In this document: positions 59,265 to 64,000 of the stretch, in pieces
Layout of the letters: each line of letters starts with the position of its first letter
How positions within the stretch are numbered: the first letter of the stretch is position 1
Assembly: GCA_019096195.1 (NCBI GenBank)
Contig: JAGTXK010000055.1
Location: forward strand, 62,001-126,000
DNA length: 64,000 nucleotides
From: Boletus sp. NGJ
Lineage: Eukaryota > Basidiomycota > Agaricomycetes > Boletales > Boletaceae
Direction: 5' to 3'
Position numbers and translations under genes: made by a program
Notes under the pieces: model-generated
Databases searched by the model: none
The model's input: only the letters and a program-made list of their open reading frames with translations
Told to the model about the DNA's origin: nothing

Positions 59265-61447
59265 ACCCATCTTGCCGCATTTCTAGGCCGTGATCTGAAT
59301 CATGTAGGTGTATTCGACGTAACCGAACGACCACGTCCGACTAACCCTCGAACCAGGGCGACATCCAGAGGCCAAACACCGCCCGTGAACCTCAAGGAAC
59401 GCATAGCAGCTCTCCAGCAACGCAATGTGTCGCCCAACACGCACCAGTCCGCGCCGAGAGTCCCCAGCGCGGGCACGGGTGGGCTACGTGACAAAATTGC
59501 AAGGTTCGAGGAAAAAGGAGGCGTGCCTGTTCCACGCGCAAGTTTCGCGATGGGTGCACCCCAGCTAGCAGAAAATGCACCACCCAAGAAGCGCGGTGAA
59601 CTCTACGGCAATCGGGTCCCCGGTCTGGGCAGGCCGAGTGGACCACCCGTCAAGACGGACGATTCAGAGTCACCCGGGCCGAGAAAGAGATGCATCTCGG
59701 CCGGTACTGCGTTGTCGGGTGGTCTATCCAACTTTTCGACAGACGAACCCGTCCCGGCGTTGCCCAACGGTCTCTCTCCACGACGCAACTCGCTCGCCTC
59801 TGGGAGACGTGTCATGAGCAAAGGGTTGGAGTTTGTCGACGCGTCGTCCGCCGACTCACAACCCCCTATTCTGGAACTTGCTGTCGAGGCAACACTGTTG
59901 GAGGTGGACGAACCCCAACCATCGAGTCTGGAAGCACTGCAGCCTTTGGAGCCACCTGTTGCGGAGCAGCCATTGCCAGCAGAGGTCGACCCTCCAGCGG
60001 AGGATCCAACACCCCAAAATCACCCGTCTCCCGTCGTTGACCAAAGCAGCAACGATGGACAATCAGACCATGAATCTGCTTCTCAACCGTCTCCATCACT
60101 TCATGAACCCGCCTCATCTGCCTCCTCCCCGTTGCCCATCGATACCCCTTCCACTGCTCCTATACCCACACTTGTTCGTGCAGAGACCGTCGTCGCCACA
60201 TCACCCCCAGAGGAGGTGACGGAGCAGGTTGCTGCCTCCCAAGGTAACCCTATACCAGATCCAATAGTGTCTGTTCCGCCCAACATCCCATCACCTAATC
60301 CAACGACCGAGGCTCGTTCGCAGAGAAAACCTACTTTCAAGGCTGTCGTTCACCGCAAGGTCGCTGAGATTCCGGTTCCCCCCAGCCTTGACCCATCTAC
60401 AATACCACAGGGGACCCAACAGCGGAGGAGTGTCAGCGGCAATGTCGTCCAAGTACCTCCAAGTCCAAACTTTGGCGACCTGGCAGTGCTCCTCGAGGAT
60501 GCAGCATTACTGGAGCTGAGGCTTACAGAAGGCGATGGCACGGCTTTGAAAGCGAAAGAACTACTAGCAGCTACCCCCACCAGCGCGTTCTTCCAACCAG
60601 ACCCTCGACATGCGTCAGCTTCCACCCTCACCGAGCATGCGCATGCGCCTTCCATCGATAGTGGTTCGCAGTCGATGCGTTCTGTATCCATCCCATCGAT
60701 CAGAGAGCCTTTGGCCGACGATGAAATTCCCGAGGGTGATGAGACGGATGGCAGAAGTCTCGCATCCACCACGTTCTCACAACGATCGCCTTCACATCGG
60801 AAGTACCTGTCGAATATCTATCGTCTCACAAGTCGACGATCATCCAGCTATATGCCTGGTTCTTATCCTCGCGATAGCATGTCGATGTCGTCTGAAGACT
60901 CTTCTCCTGTAACAACACCATCAGATAACGGCAAGCGGAAGGGATTCGGTATCGCTTGGCCAACCACATCTCCCAAGAAAGGTGGACCCAATATGGGCCG
61001 TTCGAGCTCCTTTGCCGACAAGATTTTCAACAGGAGTCGGACAAAATCCAACGTGAGCACGGCAGACCAAGGTATGTCTCACGATGCCTTCCATCACATG
61101 CGTTTGGTGACTTTATTTACGTAGCGTCAGAACGGAATTCGATATATGAATCATCGCAGCCGACACTCTCACTCTCTTTTCCTTCCGAATTGTCGTCCGA
61201 GGCACACCCTGATGGTGAAGACATGGGAGCTCGTCCAACGTCCTGGATATCTCCCGTTGACTCGAACTCGGAGTTCTCCCCTGCCTCCAGTCTTCTTGAC
61301 AAGGACATCTTTGATGCCTTTCCTTCAGTCCCACAAACCCTGCCTCCAGGATTTTATCTTGGTGTCGAAAATGCCGATGTGGGACGTGCAAGTACCCTCC
61401 CAGTCAACGGACGAAAACAAGTTAATCAGCGACTCTCCATGGCATGA
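59265..61447 (+). CDS. Long disordered Ser/Pro-rich protein, function unknown
   Basis: The main exon is open from 59265 to about 61070 without an ATG at its 5' end. VNLKERIAALQQRNV is preceded in frame by FDVTERPRPTNPRTRATS, so a first exon with the start codon lies upstream and is not resolved; an acceptor at 59307 is one option. Short helical segments LKERIAALQQ and LRDKIARFEEKG with VPVPRASF are followed by Pro/Ser/Glu-rich disorder, then a candidate helix DLAVLLEDAALLELRLTEG. Ser/Arg-rich basic segments (IYRLTSRRSSSYMPGS, KKGGPNMGRSSSFADKIF) come next. A last exon starts near 61124 (ASERNSIYESS) and ends NQRLSMA. No enzyme domain. Similar proteins occur in related fungi, to my knowledge without a known role. 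Confidence 0.75.
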
Positions 61448-62036
61448 AAGCTTTTTAGATGCCCGAATTTGATTTCCTTTTTTTCTCTCTCCTTTTCTTT
61501 TGATGTGGGAGGACGTCCAATCCTTTTAATATTGCTTGCAGATAGCCATGCCGCATCGCTCGCTGCTTTAGGTTTTTTCATTCTTCTCTGTTTCCTTCCT
61601 TTTTGCTGGCTATACTAATACTGTCGCATGGTTCGCGCATGGTTTTCCTACTCAATCTACTCAATACACATTGTCATCACTCTGGTTGGAATGATATGCA
61701 GCGTTGTGCATTTTGTTGGTGCGGGAAGAAGTAGACGCGATTACGTAACTCGGAATTGGAGACGCATAGAAAAGTAGCCGCTTCCCGGGCCCGCAGAGAG
61801 CATCTGATTCTTTAGCTTCAGTCCAAGCTGTTCCTCGCGGCACAACTCGCTATTCATACCATGGTCCATGCGCAGCAAAGGCCCGTATGTGATATCCCGG
61901 TGAGGAGGCTGGGATACGGTCACACAGGGCCGACGTCGCCTGTGAGGTCAGAGTATAAAATCCCGTACGTCTCTTACCTGCCGCTACAAAAACAAAACAA
62001 AAAAACGTCCAGGACAAGACCCGCCCTCGACAACGT
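61448..62036. other. Intergenic with T-rich tracts
   Basis: T/C-rich runs at about 61470-61500 and 61572-61612 follow the previous gene's stop. TATAAAA at 61954-61960 lies about 80 bp before an ATG at 62037. Confidence 0.5.
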
Positions 62037-62561
62037 ATGGCCCTCCAAACAGCCACCCTCTTCCACCGTTGGCCGCTCGCTCGCATCGTCAGTGATGTTC
62101 GTTTCAGAAAGCGATGTACCCGCGCTGTGTCTATCTTTTCGTCGTGGGTTATCGATATCTTTGGCGTAACAAGTCGGCGGTTGTTCTCAGGCTCGACCGG
62201 AACGTGTAGCGACGGGTATCCTCGATCCTGCCGGGATTCGATCCACAGCCTTGAACGTCGACCTCGTCGGTGACGGAGCAGGGGGGGTGAGATTACGTAT
62301 CGGATGCTCCCAGGTCGGCCTGTTGGACCTGGGGTTGGCGACTTCATCGGTACAGGTTGGTGGTTTGCCGTTATACTACGTCTTACTCGTTCTGGTGGAC
62401 GTACCGCGGTGGTGGTGGGGTCGATTGGCTGCGCCGCCTATACTCGTACAACCCGGGGACACTGCTTCACCGGGGCACAGAGGCGCAGCCGCAGTTCCCG
62501 AGCAGCGCCGGGGATATCCGTGCTCCAAGTTGGTCAATTCAGGCGTCGAGGGCTGACCTAG
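62037..62561 (+). other. Possible small multi-exon gene, unrecognised
   Basis: TATAAAA (61954-61960) and an A-rich leader precede ATG 62037, which opens MALQTATLFHRWPLARIVSD, a basic and hydrophobic N-terminus that could be a mitochondrial signal. A GTATCC..CACAG intron could join it to LNVDLVGDGAGG and a hydrophobic stretch (VGGLPLYYVLLVLVDVP). Other frames over the same bases are also open, and the region is GC-rich, which favours chance frames. I cannot name the product. Confidence 0.3.
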
Positions 62562-63390
62562 CCTGAAGGGGGAACAAAAGGAGAGAGCGCCTGAACGGTC
62601 TGCCTCCGAGTCGAGGAAGTGCTATTGTTTGTTTTGCTGAATGGAGGGATGGATCATGTGCCACATCATGATGATGTGATAGACGGACGGGTGCCCTTTA
62701 CCTGAGTTTCTGGTCACTGACGCGTATAGATGGCATCGTCTCGGCAGGTGGAGTCATTGTTGGACGGATTCAGGGTGAGTTGATGAGGTACCGGCATTTG
62801 CTGTATCCCTCTGGAGAGCTGACAGCATAGGTGCGTTTGTCGAGGGGCCAGGCTGCCATCAGTACGATCAAAACACAAGGGCGTGTACTGACTCGGCATT
62901 TAATCTCAGCAGAGATTCGGCTCACGCGCAGCGCAGGCTGTGAAAGTGTCCGTTAAAGTAGCTGTATATCTGAGGTATCTGCCTCGTTGTGCACACGTTT
63001 CAGACGATGCCAATCTTGTCGAGAGCGCGATCCGAGTGGTATTGATCTGGAAATTTCCTACTGGCTAGCCCGGAAATAAGTCGACATGAGTCTAATCAGG
63101 TTCAGCTGACTGAGGCGATGAAGTTTGTTGGGATCTCTCTTATCTGGATCTCGACCCCTCCGTTCAATTGGCGCGTATCCATCCCTACCCAACGGTGATG
63201 ATCTCGTAACTGACACGGGATTTTCCAACTCCCTCACAGCTCTTATAAAGCCTACGCCGTTCTCAGCTCTTTTTTCTTCCTTTTCTTTTTTTTCTTTCTT
63301 TCTTCTACCCCCACGCACCACGTCGACTGGACTTGTCTTCCCTTTGCCCGTCTTCTGCGCGGCCAATATAAACGGCTGCCTTGTGCCCCC
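62562..63390 (+). promoter_or_regulatory. Upstream region of the last gene: TATA box and CT tract
   Basis: TATAAAG at 63244-63250 is followed by a T/C-rich tract at about 63262-63312 and an ATG at 63391. This is the classic order of a filamentous fungal promoter. The left part holds no gene that I can support. Confidence 0.55.
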
Positions 63391-64000
63391 ATGACAGAGT
63401 ACACTACCTCGCCCGAAGCCATCGCGGTCTTCAGAAACTCCAAGGAGCGTACTGCGTACTGGGTGCACTCGCACACGCCCTATTACGGCCAATACCACTC
63501 CCCCGAGAGCCCGCCGTCCGTCGTAGAAGAGCTAGAGGAACACGACTCAGACGACAGCTCCCACTCCCTCCCCCCGAAGATGGTCCTCAGATACGGCGAC
63601 GGTCGCGCAGCCATTCCAATCTCCCACTGGCACTACGAGCGGGCCCATGACCCGCGTCGCCATGGTCCTACCGCACGTCCCCGTCATCACGCGGCGTACC
63701 CCTCTCACGTCCGCGCGAGGTCCGCCGCGGATGAGCATCTGCCTCCCCATGTGGCGCCGCATCACCATTCTGCGCGACACGGTCTGCCCAGGGCATATGA
63801 GGACGACTTCTCGACGCCTCCGGAAGAGATCCACATCCTTCCTTCTGATCCAAATGCGCAACCCCATCGCCCCACGGGGACGTATAGACCCCGTCGGTCG
63901 TCGGAGCCTCCCCGTCGTCAAGCATCGCATTCTGTTCCCCACGAAGACGAGCCAGAGGTGATCGAGCCTCTTCCTCCACGTCTTCCACCCAACCATATCG
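63391..64000 (+). CDS. His/Pro-rich orphan protein, truncated by window end
   Basis: From ATG 63391 the frame stays open for 203 codons to the last base of the window. It begins MTEYTTSPEAIAVFRNSKER, then TAYWVHSHTPYYGQYHSPES and PPSVVEELEEHDSDDSS, then the conserved-looking PPKMVLRYGDGRAAIPISHW. His/Arg/Pro-rich low complexity follows (HVAPHHHSARHG) and acidic EDEPEVIEPLPPRLPP. No domain is recognised. A TATA box and CT tract lie upstream at the right distance. The N-terminal 45 residues resemble short conserved segments of agaricomycete orphan proteins. Its remaining length is unknown. Confidence 0.75.
   Translation, partial: MTEYTTSPEAIAVFRNSKERTAYWVHSHTPYYGQYHSPESPPSVVEELEEHDSDDSSHSLPPKMVLRYGDGRAAIPISHWHYERAHDPRRHGPTARPRHHAAYPSHVRARSAADEHLPPHVAPHHHSARHGLPRAYEDDFSTPPEEIHILPSDPNAQPHRPTGTYRPRRSSEPPRRQASHSVPHEDEPEVIEPLPPRLPPNHI

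Noticed and set aside
62221-62260. Second tRNA-like palindrome (GGGATTCGATCC)
   Set aside because: Only a short palindrome; no cloverleaf around it.
61850-62347. 165-codon minus-strand frame
   Set aside because: Begins and ends without splice or promoter support and has Arg-rich composition typical of the antisense of GC-rich DNA.
1-64000. Retroelement or virus-like insertion
   Set aside because: No reverse transcriptase, integrase, capsid or paired long terminal repeats were seen; the only long direct repeat is the FunK1 block.

Overview
The window looks like nuclear DNA of a filamentous basidiomycete, most likely an agaricomycete. Genes lie on both strands at high density and are cut by many short introns (most 47-61 nt, GT..AG). 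Some families are typical of that group: FunK1-type protein kinases, a second expanded kinase-like family with an H-G-D-L-R-D loop, a giant DUF6606/DUF3638/DUF3645 protein, and histidine- and serine-rich orphan proteins. The genome cannot be named from sequence alone. No bacterial operon, CRISPR array, rRNA or convincing tRNA was seen.

Layout. 0-4.7 kb is a decaying kinase zone. A 448-bp piece of a FunK1 gene occurs twice (1-448 and 3569-4016, one mismatch), and the first copy is fused at base 448/449 to a different kinase-like pseudogene. 5.5-15.1 kb (minus) is one giant gene of seven exons, about 3,082 aa, with motifs resembling a SecA-type superfamily 2 helicase and one apparent single-base frameshift. 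15.1-16.4 kb holds a decayed diflavin reductase (TAH18) relic and unassigned reading frames. 16.8-22.0 kb holds CSM3/TIPIN and a TFIIIC WD40 subunit, divergent across 129 bp, then mitochondrial ribosomal protein mL54. 22.3-25.0 kb is a choline-transporter-like (CTL/Pns1) protein. 25.5-32.0 kb holds two tandem paralogous MFS drug-type exporters. 35.7-36.4 kb is an orphan Ser/Asp/His-rich protein. 37-44.5 kb is a gene-poor stretch of about 7 kb.

44.5-58.98 kb is a dense housekeeping block: acetolactate synthase (ILV2) and an FAHD1-like acylpyruvase divergent from one 340-bp region with a Gcn4-type site; SAPS-domain phosphatase subunit; AP-2 mu with very small first and last exons; a secreted CE16-type SGNH esterase; a broken small protein; and a TRF4-type non-canonical poly(A) polymerase. 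59.3-61.4 kb is a long disordered protein, 62.0-62.6 kb a doubtful gene, and 63.39 kb to the window end an open, truncated His/Pro-rich protein.

The genes do not form one pathway. Points of joint logic are: ILV2 and FAHD1 share a control region and both act on 2-oxo acids in mitochondria; CSM3 and the TFIIIC subunit share a promoter; the two MFS genes are a tandem duplication. Exon boundaries given to the base were worked out by hand from splice motifs and reading-frame continuity.
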